Origin: Armillaria gallica
Lineage: Eukaryota > Basidiomycota > Agaricomycetes > Agaricales > Physalacriaceae
Assembly (NCBI GenBank): GCA_037576215.1
Contig: JBANDB010000012.1
Coordinates: 2,666,001-2,730,000, forward strand
Direction of reading: 5' to 3'
DNA: 64,000 bases
Of this stretch, positions 24,361 through 36,103 are shown one piece after another. The position numbers and the translations under genes were made by a program. The notes beneath the pieces were generated by a model. That model did not search any database. It saw nothing but the letters and a program-made list of their open reading frames with translations, and was not told the origin of the DNA. Positions within the stretch are counted from its first letter, which is position 1. Each line of letters begins with the position of its first letter.

Positions 24361-26802
24361 GGGGACGAATTGGAATCTTACAGTTACCTCAGCTTTTTTC
24401 TTGACACATACGACGTGATCAGTGACAAGGATTGAATAGTCCAGAGTCACATTAGTCGTCGTGTCCCATATAAAAGCAACTCAGGTCGTTGTCGCATAGT
24501 TCGTCTCGGAGCCCATGAGACTCTACCTAGATTAATCGGGCCTTGGTTTCCGCGAAATAACCGAGAAGACGAGAAAGAATATTATTGTGCTTCAATGCTG
24601 GTGTTGCTCAAACCGTGGTGGAAATTGGACCATCTGAAGTGTGATCATGAATCATTCCAGAATGCGTTTGATGAATATTTTGGTAACTGTTCGGCTCCAG
24701 TGAAAACTCTATTTGCAAACATTCAATATTATCATGAATGTTCAGATGGCGCACGCAGAAATTTTCTTTCTCAGATACCCGCCAATGAACCTGTGAGCTC
24801 TGCAGCCAACGCTAATGATGTGACAGATGCTCACCCGCTCGTTCACATCGGTCCTACTGAAGAAGATATTCTTTTCGCAAGAATGAATAGATTTCCTGCA
24901 CGCGAAATTATTTTTGGACGCAGAGCTGTGGACATTGCACTCCGAAGGGGAGTATTTGCTGGAAATTATGAGAGGGCTCAGTATGAGCAGGTGGCCCCTC
25001 GAGCAGGGGAAGAGGACATTCAGCAAATTAAATATTGGGATGAGTGTTTGAAATCCATTACACGCGAGAAAATGGCTATTCAAGAACCAGTTAGCAGCGG
25101 ATCAAAGAATATGGGAGGAAGCGTGGAAAAGAGCAACAAACAGACACGGAAGTCGCACCAGGGCAGAGAGCCTGACGTCTTAGCAATCCCTGGGACATCG
25201 ATACCATCACGCGGTAGACCTCTATTAAGGCGACTGAATGAGGATCAATTGCGCGCACTTAATATCATTGAGAATCACCTTGTAGCCACGCTGGAAGGAA
25301 GAAAGCCTCCTCAGTTATTAATGATGGTTATAGGGCAAGGAGGCACTGGGAAAACACATCTGATCAATGCTATATCAGAGATGTTTGAGTATCATGGTGC
25401 TATACGCAAATTGGCAAAGACTGCAACATCAGGAGTAGCAGCAAGTCTTATCGGAGGGCAGACATTGCACTCTTGGGCCGGTTTACCAGTGATGCGAAAT
25501 GCATCTGATATAGTGGCTGTATTAGGCTCCTGTTCAAGTGAAGAGAAATGCCAGCATACAATGCGGGATAAAGATTGGTTAGAAATAGATGAATGTTCTA
25601 TGTTAACCAAAGACCTTCTCGCATTGACATCTGAGGTTGTATCCAAAGTACGCTCTCAGTTAGGGCTCACATCCACAGAGGCTTTTGGGGGCATGAACGT
25701 CATACTGTTTGGTGATTTCCATCAGTTCCCACCAGTAGGGAACGAGAGTGGAGCCCTTTACAGAGAGTCTGGACAGAGTGCTCATTCAGTGATAGGCAAG
25801 AGTATATATGAAGAGTTTACCACAATCGTTGAGCTTTCTTGTCAGATTCGGGTTACTGACCCAGTGTGGAACGCCATGTTGCAACGCCTCCGAGTCGGTG
25901 CTTGTTCTGTGGAGGATTTGAAGATGATCGATAACCTCATATTAGAAAGTGACTCCTGTGAAGTCCCAGACTTCCAATCGCATCCTTGGAACCAAGCCAT
26001 CTTAGTTACATCAAGACACGGGCCAAAGGACGAATGGAATCTTGCCTCTATTCAGCGTCACTGTGATAAGACGGGTCATAGATGGTACAATTGTCCATCA
26101 GAAGACACTTACGGTAGGAAGCGCGAGCCCCTATCTATGGAAGAGAGACTCGCTGTAGCCAGTGTAACGATGAAGGCTAGCGGACAACTAGCTGATAATG
26201 TTGTGATAGCGGTCGGAATGAAGGCCATGGTTACTATGAATATTGCCACGCAAGCAGATCTAGCAAACGGGACCAGAGGCGTGATTGAAAGCATTGTTTT
26301 GGATCCTCGAGACCTTTCGCTGCTAGTGAATGATGAAACGGGAATTGTTGACTTGAAGTATCCTCCTGTGCTTATACTATTTCGGCCTGACATCGATGAT
26401 TTAGGAGGGAGTATTGATGGTATCGAAAAGGGCTTGTTACCTATTGTGCCTGCTGAGGTTGGGTTTCAGGTGCAAACTCGTTATGGAAGTCGTCGTATAC
26501 ACCGTCGACAGCTTTCCATGATCCCTGCGTACGCGTTCACCCATCACAAATGCCAAGGGCAGAACCTGGGCGTAGTTTTGGTGGATTTAGGCAGGCCACC
26601 AACAGGCAAACTTGGCCCATTTAATGCATATGTTGCTCTGTCTAGGAGTAAAGGGTGTGAAACTATTCGCTTGTTGAGACGCCCGGATACGAGCCTTTTT
26701 ACGACATATCCTTCAGCTGCATTGTGTCACGAAGACGAGCGTCTTGCAAGACTGAACATAGAAACAAAGGAACGACACGACAGAGGCCAGTTCAAATGGT
26801 AG
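24361..26802 (+). CDS. Helitron PIF1-type helicase domain
   Basis: The frame continues directly from the Rep part, with a TGA at 24433-24435, then an open stretch to the TAG at 26800-26802; the ATG-started part is 24595-26802 (735 codons). Helicase motifs are in order: Walker A GQGGTGKTHL (about 25335-25364), Walker B EIDECSML, GDFHQFPPVG, the sensor-like ELSCQIR, AFTHHKCQGQNLG and VALSRSKGC near the C-terminus. PIF1 helicases unwind the displaced strand. The length suits a Helitron helicase. All motifs look intact. It belongs to the same polyprotein as the Rep domain and is not an independent cellular PIF1, because the linker and frame are shared. Confidence 0.9.
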
Positions 26803-28640
26803 ATGGGAGGTGTATCGAGGCGGGAGAGGTGTATGTTTGTTGTATTAGTTAATCAGTGTACTATGCAGTAATTTTTTGGAAGATATCGCTGTGGTTTATT
26901 TTAGCATTATAATTGAAAGAGTTGATTGTATTACATGCCACATGCCATATCACTTTTCCTGTGTAATAAACGGAGTAAATGTCACCTTACAAGCGGAAGA
27001 TCTTAAGTTAGAGGTATGAGCGTAGTACTTGCTTACTGCAATACCTGGTCGAAATCTGTCCACCTTTAGTGTGGTGAAGCCAAATTTCAAAAAGAAACAG
27101 CACCAAAGAGATTATGTTCGCAATCAAGAGCCAGAAGCATCCGAACGTTCTAATGTGCATTGTGCAGTGAACGAAACAGTGATCGTCAGTCCGTGTCTGG
27201 TAAGACGAATGAGTATCCACGTGCACGTGTATTGAAGCCGCAGAAAGCAATACTGTGCTAGCAACTTCTCGTCACTTTCATCTGCACTAGGTCTACATAC
27301 GCATGACATAGGTCAGTCCTCTCTCAATAGCATTCTCAATGTTTTTATGGCTTGCGTTTAGGTTACTGCTTCAACAGATGTATGTACTCTCATACCTGTG
27401 TCGCGCCGACAAGCACCTTCGAGCCAGATCGGCCTCACCAAATGAATGTCCACCGCAAGACCTTTATAGACTTTTGAGGGATGTTTTGGGCATCACCTCA
27501 GGCGCCGGCATTGCGGCCAAGATTGTCGAACTGGGGACGGGTCCTCAAAACTCAGAGCAAACCACCAAGACGACGACGGGCGGTGTAGGGCAGATTTGAG
27601 CATTTAGCGAGAATAACCTGTGGGTCAGGTCAGGTCAGAGCTCTACCGCACGAAGGAAGATGTGAGAGCGGCTAAAGAGGGTGGGATGTCGAGGGATGGC
27701 AAGAGAAAGGTTCGGATCTCGATGGCAAACAACGACATCGACGCTCACGCACATTTTGACATTGAGGGAGGACTAAAGAGCGCAACGAATGAGCCTAGAA
27801 TGATTTCCATGCGACCATTGTCCTGCTGCCGCCCACACCCTCCCCCCAATCCCAACGTCGAGCCCCCGCGTGCCCTGTAGCCCCCCACCCTCCAAACGTC
27901 CAGATTCATGAGAAGGAGGGAGGTGGGGAAAAGGGATGTTGGAGACCATAAATCTGGCGCACACCGTGATTCTCTCCGTCGTCGAGCGTCTGTACCCCTG
28001 TCAATCTGCTATTTCCACCACATATCTTCCCTGTAGCTGGACCGCCACTATTAGAACACCATCGCCCAGTTTTCAGAACTGAAAACGTAGGGCATCGCAG
28101 ATGCCGCCCATCACTTCTTCGGTACGTTAGCTATCCTTTTCTTTGTATTTTGACCTGGCGGTACTTCATCTGTAAGGCCGCCACTAAGCAAACAGTAGAT
28201 GATTCTGAGCTCATCGACTTACTTTATAGCATGTTCCCTCGCGGCCAACAGGAGGATGGCGAAGATGAATGATTTAGAATTGGTGTTTTACTGGCTTTTT
28301 GTTTATTTTCTTACGTCACAGGCCAATACGAGGAAGAACGCATCGAACAATCGGCAAGTGGACTTTAAGCTCTTGCATACTGTATAATCCTCATTTTTGT
28401 GTAGATCCATACAGGGAAACCGTGTCCTCCGCTATCGCAAAACGTTTTAGTTGCTCTGCGTCTGCTTTCACTCACAGCTGCAACGTTTATCATGGCTCCA
28501 CCATTCTTCATATCGACTGCCACACGAATGACTATATTTTTGGATCAAAGTGATGATGTCCGACTAGCACGGCATCCTTCTCATCAACTTTACTAAACAA
28601 ACCTGCTAAATTCACATTACACTATCATCCGCGTTCATTT
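26803..28640. other. Region 3' of the Helitron, no firm gene
   Basis: The Helitron 3' end should lie in the first few hundred bases. A compact duplicated word, ACATGCCACATGCCATAT (about 26933-26950), recurs at about 36790. Frames at 27339-27599 and 27620-27880 (86 codons each) are adjacent on the plus strand and charged or Gly-rich; neither is recognised. The 27830-27930 stretch is C-rich, with runs of C up to six. Confidence 0.35.
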
Positions 28641-28945
28641 TAGTTTGGTACGTGGTTCACGAGATTTTGACCAAGAGCTTATCAAGAGCATTGATGTCAG
28701 AACCGGGCCGTGGATTTATTGCAGTCATCCGAGCTATGTCAATATCTTGGCCCACGCTGGTCATATTTAAGGCTTTCATTTACTCTTCTATATCGACTGG
28801 TACTCCATGCGGATCACCAAGATCTGGCCACCGGATATGTATGCTGCCAACTACATCAATTGTGCTTATTTCTCATCTTTGTTCATCTAGTACAGGGGTA
28901 TTGCAAGAAGGTAACGTTTTACTATCTCCAGAAGATTGAGTGTAA

Positions 28946-29858
28946 TTGACAACGGTTCATTCAGGCTTAGACATGACAAGTCAAACCACGCAGAGCAAAA
29001 AAACCCGGAATAAGTGTTTATCGGACTTTATCTTTGAAAAGACCGGTGTTCGACGATCTACGACACAGATTGCGAACAAACTTCAAATGATAGGAATTAC
29101 TGGCAGAAAAACTCATAACCTGTCTCTTACCATTCAGTTATCATAGCTAATTATCAATGCAATCTTAGACAAAGACGCTAGTATTCAAACTGACACCATC
29201 TCTTCACCAAACCGAATACAAGACGACAGTCAAAGAACAATCAGGCAGAAGCTCGCCCTATGGATCCTCGTTCTGTCACGTCCAAGCGAATCAGGTCACT
29301 TGGACATGATTACATTGAATCCCGATAATCCAATTTATTACCGGACTTTAATGCTCCCTTTGGCCGCTGTTGGTTGTCAATGTTATACTGGACACGGCCT
29401 TGCAGACCTTAAACCCGTTGCATTGCTCCACGTAAACATCCCACTTTCACCGATGTTCACAACAATAGTATTCTGTGCTAACAATGCAATTTACCAAGAA
29501 CTAGGGGAGTTCGTCATTGCCAAGCGACCGACTGTGGACCAGGATGGATTCTTTTATTCCTATACCCTTCTTACGGGTTTCTGGACAAATATCGCCTGTT
29601 CAGAAGGTATGTCTGGTATCGATCTCTGTCCACACTTAAAGTGACTCACTTGGGACAGATCCTACATTGTACACCATTACCCATCTGTTTACGTATGAGG
29701 TCGATACACTGGATTCAAGAAATACAGACACTGAGGTGCGTGAGATAGAAATCTCATACAAATTTGATGACCCGACCTCTGCTGCATCGCAAATGAGGTT
29801 GTTAGGTATAATACATATTCATCTTCGTTTGCTGCACAATATTAACATCGTCTGCTAG
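28946..29858 (+). CDS. TEA/ATTS-domain-like protein, partial
   Basis: TEA-domain factors (AbaA and TEF-1 family) bind DNA through a three-helix domain. Here the third-helix region is visible at about 28999-29100: RNKCLSDFIF, then EKTGVRRSTTQIANKLQMIG, matching the family pattern in which RNK-I-S-D-YIF-TG-RR-KQV-S-LQ-L are typical. Later open segments at about 29220-29644 (LALWILVLSRPSESGHLD, VFCANNAIYQELGEFV, YSYTLLTGFW) and 29660-29858 (LYTITHLFTYEVDTL) have the Trp/Tyr-rich character of the partner-binding half of such proteins and look like consecutive exons. The first helix upstream was not found. The gene may be incomplete or have a further 5' exon near 28650-28930. Identification rests on one motif. 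Confidence 0.5.
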
Positions 29859-29879
29859 ATCCTTAGGAAATGGAGATTG

Positions 29880-30443
29880 ATCATAACTCGATAACATAGG
29901 CGAAAAAGAAAGATCTTACTCGGGTCAGTCATTACCTATTGTACAATTCTTTATCGTTGATACGATATCGCCATGTGCTACTTACCTATCTATATATTCA
30001 TCCTGTGATAACTCACCTGTGTACATGAACAAATTGATTCGTGAGATAGGATGACAACGTCGAAGGTTCTTGTTATACCGAAGAATAATGAAGATATACG
30101 AAGACCCAATTTCCCGTGCGCCAGGAGCGGTTGACTATCGTTGTCTTTGAGAACCTGAATGGGTTCGGGCTAAGAATCTTCCTTACAGGGAATGAGATGC
30201 TTCAAAATCGGGTAGAAGCCCGTAATAATGTTACAAGATCAATGTTTAGTCAGAGCACGAATGATCATGATGTACGTGAAAGCGTAATACTACCGATATA
30301 ATGAATTTACATGTCATTTAAACTATCCTTTAAACTGTACGAGCAGTACGTAGCGTGGCCCTGAAGAAATTAGACTTCATTTACCCATTCCGATGACAAT
30401 GGCACGAGTCTTGAAACTCAAAGTCAGCACGCTGACATTTTGA
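29880..30443. other. Intergenic region
   Basis: AT-rich sequence with no frame above 61 codons. It includes the probable 3' end of the TEA-like gene on the left and the 3' end of the minus-strand LRR-like gene on the right. Nothing else is seen. Confidence 0.4.
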
Positions 30444-31656
30444 CTAAGAAAATAAAAATATCTCACTCCTTTCACGTCTAAAGTCGTCATCGAGGCCCCG
30501 CTCATATTCCGGTAGCCACCTGAATCTGAGAATTGACTTGTGAATACAGTACCGCATGACTTCCCGTGCTTGCGATTCAAATGCCTGTTCACATTCGCCA
30601 TCGTCGATCTCGTAACCTTCAACAAGGCTCCTCGTCTGAACCATGTGTAGGTCCATCCTGTGCAACTGCGAAAAGCGCCCAGCATGAATATGATCGTCCA
30701 ACGGTTTTAAATTTTCCAAAGAATCTGTTTCACTGCGAAGCGGAATGTGGAGGTGTATCTCTTCGAGCGGAACATCTTCAAGCTTTTTCAAGCTGTCAGC
30801 AACTTCTCCCAGTCGATTGGCTATGCATAAAACCCAAACAGATTTCAATTGCTGAGCACCTTCTAGATTTGTGAATATATTGCCTTTGAAATTGTCTGTT
30901 GCCAATGAATAATCGTAGTGTCTTCAGAAGAAACCTCTCACCAACGTAGTTCAACACTAGTGTGAGCAGTGTCTGCTTCGCCTTGCTGAATAAATGGGCT
31001 GCGACCTTCGCATCCGAAGTATACGCTTTGATTACGAGCCAACGAAGTATAGGCAGTTGCAGGACATGAGAAAACCATTTGAGGACCGCGATTGGCACCT
31101 TAGATTGATGTCGCTCCCCTTGGAACCTCATCGTGTAGAAATTGATGTGTAGCTGATCCAAAGTCGAACTCAGTTTCGGAGTGAGCCTTCGTGCGTCTGA
31201 AACATCTGTAACCTTGGTATAGTTCCCACCGATAAAAAGAATGGTCAGTGAAACAGCGGTAACCATAGCGTTATGAAAATCACAAAGCGTGAACGACGTG
31301 TTCCACAAGTACAACTTCGTGAAATGTTCGCTACTGGCTTCCTTCATGAACCTCAAGTCCACCGATCGAACCGCGACAACATTGATTGAATTGTTGCCCT
31401 TTAGTACAGAAACGACGCATTCCGCCATGTCCTTTCTCTGCCGACCATCCGCGTCAAGGTGTGTGATCTGCGTACTTGCCGTATTGACACTGTTCACTGG
31501 AAAAGACTGCGGGCACAGAGGGGATGGTGCGCAGAGAGTAACAACTGCGGTGCCAATTGCATCGGTGTCCACAAGTTTCGTCTCTGATGAAGGAGCTGGT
31601 AAGGAACAAACATGAAAAGGGAAGATTCTTAGTCCCAATCGAGATGTGGTGATCAT
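30444..31656 (-). CDS. Leucine-rich-repeat-like protein, two exons
   Basis: Exon 1 (30942-31656) and exon 2 (30444-30895) are joined by a 46-nt intron (GTGAGA...CAACAG), and the frame stays open across the junction (NYVD then NFKGN). The protein, about 388 residues, has repeated leucine-rich strands: LTILFIGGNYT, TLDQLHINFYTM, LPILRWLVIKAY, TLVLNYV, PLEEIHLHIP, QLHRMDLHMV. The C-terminal 60 residues are acidic then Arg-rich. This looks like the substrate-binding half of an agaricomycete F-box/LRR-like protein, but no F-box is visible in the N-terminal 80 residues. No lesion was found inside it. Confidence 0.55.
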
Positions 31657-32172
31657 TTTTGTTAGGTATCTTTGTTAATCGAAGTTCAACTTTATAGCTG
31701 TGGATTCATGACTAACTTTTGATTCATCGATGAAGTCTAGGTAAGAGTCGTTACGTATGTTCAATTCCACCGCTCTCCATCTAAGACAGCAGTCATGTAG
31801 CATCGGATAAAGTCCGGTCCGATGTCCCCGCTGTAAAACTGGTTTCAACCGTCAATACGTAGTGCAACGTGGCCGCGTCTTCACCTCGTCCATTTGAACG
31901 TCTTTAATAGTATATATAGAAACGATACTTTGTGTTCTCTCCTGGCTTCATGCATCAGGCCCTTCCACCTTCACTCTTTCCTCTGTGACGCATCATTTCA
32001 GGTACACATCGCATATTGGGTTCTGGTTTAAATGCCTTTGTCCCGAGAGTGCGTGAGATTCTTTTCTCATTATCTTCTCTGATAATAAACGCCTCAATAG
32101 ATGGAGGTCCGTCTCTTTTTTGTAAGTATCAGCTTCTTTTGGACGCCACTTCTCTGACATAAACATAGGCCG
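31657..32172. other. Spacer between divergent genes
   Basis: Contains the presumed 5' region of the minus-strand LRR-like gene and of the plus-strand gene starting near 32173. A TATATATA run (about 31911-31918) could be a promoter element. No further gene is seen. Confidence 0.4.
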
Positions 32173-33250
32173 GTGGAACTCGTCTTCATCATCCTTGATG
32201 GCACAGACCCTCTTGGTGTCATCCGGTTCGGAATGATTTGCTTTGGTGCCCATGAAATTGTAGTCAAATTCATGAACGACTCGTACAATACAGTGACTCT
32301 CACTCGTAGGTTTTTCTCCTCTGATCTGGCGGCGGAATTCCAACAACTACAGCGGCAAACATCTCTGATTTTATCGGGGTCTGCTGCCCTCAGGTTTTTC
32401 TATCGAATAACTTTTAAAGGTGCCGACTACGATCTGTACGTTCACAGACATCACTGCGACAAAGTGGTTGCATTCATGCTCAAAGCCGGGTATCGGTATC
32501 GTCATCTGATGGCTTCTCAAACCCTCTATGCCGCCTTCCGTTCAAACAGTTACTCGGCAAAAACAATCTATGCAGTTCATGAATTCTTTCACGAGAATGA
32601 CGACAGCTTAATAGTCCAAGTCATTCTGTGCCTGGAAAGCCCCATCGATGTTTTACTTGGTTTCCATTCCAGTACGTGGCAATGCTTTGAATCTTGACAT
32701 ATTTTCTTACTGTTTATAGCGGTGCCTATGAATGTAATAACACACAATCTCGCTATCTCTCTTTATCCGAAGGCCACATTCAACCTGGAAGTTAACTTTG
32801 CCAAATGCGACAATCGTGCCCCTGCAGTTATAGGCAGGCATAAATACACCACACGAGGATGGGAGCTTATTGAGGGCAGTACCAGCCGGCCTGACGCCGA
32901 CCATCGCAATGTCGAAAGATACATCGGAGATCGCCATTGCTGGATGATCCGCCTTCCTGCATTGTCTCCAATTGGACCGTCTTATTCATCAATTTTAGGG
33001 CACTCTTGGATGCTCACTTATCCCAAACCGAACGCTGGCTATGTTATTCAGTATGGACTCTTGTCGCTTCCCAAGATGTCTGAGGTGGTTTGCACATCAA
33101 AGACAGTCGTTGGAAACTGGAATGACAGTATGACAGACTGGTTTGTGCTTTTAATATCTTTGCTCGTTAATTTGACGGCATTTATTTCTCAGGGATGATA
33201 CAGACTTTGTTGGGTTTGTTAGAGACCTTCTCGATTCACTCTTCAAATAA
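32173..33250 (+). CDS. Nucleotidyltransferase-fold-like hypothetical protein
   Basis: Exons 32173?-32671, 32720-33140 and 33193-33250 are joined by introns of 48 and 52 nt with good borders (GTACGT...TATAG, GTTTGT...CTCAG). The last exon ends in TAA. The sequence has LILSGSAALRFFYR followed by GADYDLYV, which fits the nucleotidyltransferase superfamily pattern of Gly-Ser in a helix turn and an Asp-x-Asp pair about 15 residues later. I recall similar GSTALQFF...DLDLYV proteins as common uncharacterised agaricomycete families. The substrate is unknown. The true start is uncertain; FMNDSYNTVTLTRRFFS upstream of the motif is coding-like, so the gene starts at or before 32173. Confidence 0.5.
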
Positions 33251-34652
33251 ACAAAGTTCGACGGTCACTGGAGAAAGTAGTAACAATAATTGTAATTTAC
33301 ACTTGTATGCTGCTGAAAATAAGATCTGAAAATAATAATATGTGGCGCTTGCCGGACTGACTCAAAAAGGAAAGAATCGGGGACTGGTGTGAAACTACCA
33401 TACATGATGCAGAGCTTCGATGCAAACGGCAGTCACCCCTTATGAATTACATTGAAAGTAAGCGGGGAATGCAATGTGAGTTGTGCAATTTCTGAGGTCA
33501 TGATACGCTCATTGCATTTCGTTGACTTCTAAACTTTACCTCGACATGGTTGGTCATCCAAGTTCGTTTATTTCGTCTGATCTACAGATACTTTTTACTT
33601 AAAAGGTGCCCGCTGTTGAACTAATGGTTTCCTCGACGCTTCTTGCACCCCTATAAATCTTATACAGTTATCGATAATGATACTGTCTTGTCAAGAATCT
33701 GACATGGACCACTGGTGAGCGTAGTGTTTAGTTGCCATTTCTTGTTGACCTCGCCCAAGTACGAACTACATCAAACCAGACCTCGCGAAACAAAAGAATC
33801 TAGAACAGCCTATGATTTCGAGAATGTTTGTTCAAGGTTAGTCGTGCTTTCATTGTCATGGCATAGTTAGGGATCACAGATTCCATCCAGAAAATACAAC
33901 ATTATCACTCGAAGATTCTGAACCGATGAGCGGTCTGAAGACAGCAATATGCATGCATATTATCTCAAGCGATATCGATGTTATACCTGCTGCAAACTAT
34001 ATAACTCCCCGGTATTGATGCAATGTTATTCACAACCCTGAGACTCGTCCAACTGAGAGCGTCAAGTTTCTATCCCTACTTGAGACCTTCGAGAATGCTT
34101 TCAACTCGAATTTAGAGGTCTTTAAACAAGACAATAGCTTGAATTTGGATGAGCTAGAATGCAGAGTCACAGCGGTAGAGAAGAAGCAGAAGATTCTTAA
34201 GCAGGAAATCAAGGCATTGACAAAGGTATCAGCGGAGTTAAAGGATACGATGATCTCTTTACAGAACCTGACTGCAGAGGTAGATACGAAATGTTCACGT
34301 TTCTGGTCGGCATGAGTACTTTCAGCTCTTTCTATGCACATGTTAAAATATTTTGCAAAGATATCCGGCACTTTGGGAAATATTGTTGCAGAAGGACGCA
34401 TCAATAGCGGATGACGGTTGAGCTGAAGGTGACATGATCTTGATGATGAAACCTCCAGTCGTCTCATCATAACCTGTATTTACATAGGTCTTAGAAATAT
34501 TACGCCTTGATTCCAACATTCGTCAGACAAATTGATCTGCAGTAACAGGAGAACGCGTCAGTGCTAATACTGGTATGATTTATGTAAGTTCTTGCATCTG
34601 TGTGTCAATTGTATGACATCCACGAAACTCTGTTGCATATAAAGCCTGAGCC
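33251..34652. other. Intergenic region
   Basis: A minus-strand frame at 34030-34470 (146 codons) is Ser/Phe-rich; the complementary plus strand reads as a possible coiled coil with interruptions (LEVFKQDNSLNLDELECRV near 34110-34165). Neither is recognised. The rest is AT-rich and without frames above 70 codons. Confidence 0.35.
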
Positions 34653-36103
34653 ATGTCTCATCTTGCACCTCAGCATCTAACCCACACAAGAATGGGACCC
34701 AGTCTTCCGTGGCACCGCGTCTCGTTGATGAAGACACCTCAGTACGTTGCCTCACCTGATTTCAAGAAGTATGCCCAGTGGTTAGAAATCGCTGGGACGG
34801 GCGGCAGAAAAGTCTTCGTCGAAAACACCCCGAGTGGTGTTGCTGATGAAGCTGTTGCGATCATTGTTGGTCGTGTTTCACCGAACAAACTATTTGTCGG
34901 TTCTAAAGGGTCATGGCATGAAAAATTTGGTAGCGAATTCGCCAAGACAAAGTTTCAACTTACACTTCTCCCACCAAAAGACACTGATTTTATTGACGAC
35001 TTTAAGGAAGCATTAGACATCCTTGCTGCTTCCCAACGGTCTGCGGGTATTACAGGTGACAACAAGAATCTTTTTGCTCCTGACGGTTCATCTATGGGTA
35101 TTCGCTTCTCCGCGAGTGTCTTCAAGGAACTGGTGAGTACAACTAGGAATTGACGACTTTTGTTCTTCTACTGATGACTTTCTTCAGAATGGTAAACCTC
35201 GTATGTTTTTATGCTGAATATACTGGTGTATGTTTTAACCTTCTGTTAGGTGATCAGGGCATCGAAGAATGGAAAGTCCCATCAGACGTGCAATATGAAC
35301 TAGATAAAATCAAACAAAGCCATGAAGTTTGCCCTCTTCTAGTATACGACGAACAGGACAATAGGATCCTGCCCGAGAGGGTAGCTAGCGCACTCTCTGG
35401 TGAGTATCAAATATCTATCTTCATATGTGTTCTATATTAACGATTCGTTGGTACATGGTACAGGTGCTCTTGTAGAGATGCATTTTACACTCCTTCACTG
35501 GGTCATACATCCCAAAGATCAAAAGCCCTTTGACAGTTTCACGGCTAAGATTATCCAGATTTGCATCCTTGGTCCCCCTACAAAGACGAGCTCTTTACCC
35601 GGTAATTATGGAACTGATCGCAAGAGACCCTACCGTCCACTCGTGTTTCGCAAGTTACTAGATGAGCAACGCGTCGCAACCAAACACTTTCACCCAGCCA
35701 ACGTTGCCAAAGTCGAAAAAGCAAAAGAAATAGTCGATAAAGGGTCATTGCCTGAGGAGGCTGGCGGAGATGCCGACTCTGGTAGCACTATATCAGAATG
35801 GAGTCGATCTGATCAAGATGAGGCCGAGAAATCTAATGGAGGTGAGCTTGTGGTGCTATCGTTGACTCAGGCTTATTTACATTTGTATAGAAACATCTGC
35901 CGAGCCGTCAGAGACTGCTGAGCTGCACTCAAATTTGGAGGCGAAGTTGACCTTAACGGAGAAGACTACTTCAGGTGTGATTTAGAATTTAATTAACTTT
36001 ACTCATTACTAGTTAGTTGATGCCACGGTTAGGCAATAAACGGAAAGCGGTAGGTCCAGCCGAGGATGCTCCAGCTCACAAGAAAACCCGTAAGAATGTG
36101 TAA
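34653..36103 (+). CDS. Conserved-looking multi-exon hypothetical protein
   Basis: The start is ATG 34653. Exons with open joins are 34653-35132, 35188-35200 (only 13 nt), 35250-35399, 35464-35841 and 35891 onward. All introns have GT-AG borders and fungal branch-like motifs. The N-terminal part contains GSWHEKFGSEFAKTKFQL and PPKDTDFIDDFKEAL. The third part reads ALVEMHFTLLHWVIHPK followed by KIIQICILGPP, a strand-rich module I have seen in uncharacterised agaricomycete proteins. The tail is acidic (DADSGSTISEWS). A last exon at about 36018-36103 would add basic clusters (NKRKAVG and HKKTRKNV), like a bipartite nuclear-localisation signal, but its joining phase is unclear. Function unknown; no lesion seen. 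Confidence 0.55.

Larger units (their letters stand above)
20995..26802 (+). mobile_element. Helitron (rolling-circle transposon), near-complete coding part
   Basis: The block runs in one direction: leader protein (20995-22240), Rep/HUH domain (22443-24188 and onward) and PIF1-type helicase (24595-26802). The frame can be followed through three short introns: about 21283-21327, about 22319-22368, and GTAAGT...TTGCAG at about 24186-24233. Helitrons replicate by nicking one strand and peeling it off. Their ends are 5'-TC and 3'-CTRR with a hairpin and give no target-site duplication, so I could not fix the outer ends by eye. Four in-frame stops, all TGA, make this copy non-autonomous unless they are read through. 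Confidence 0.9.
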
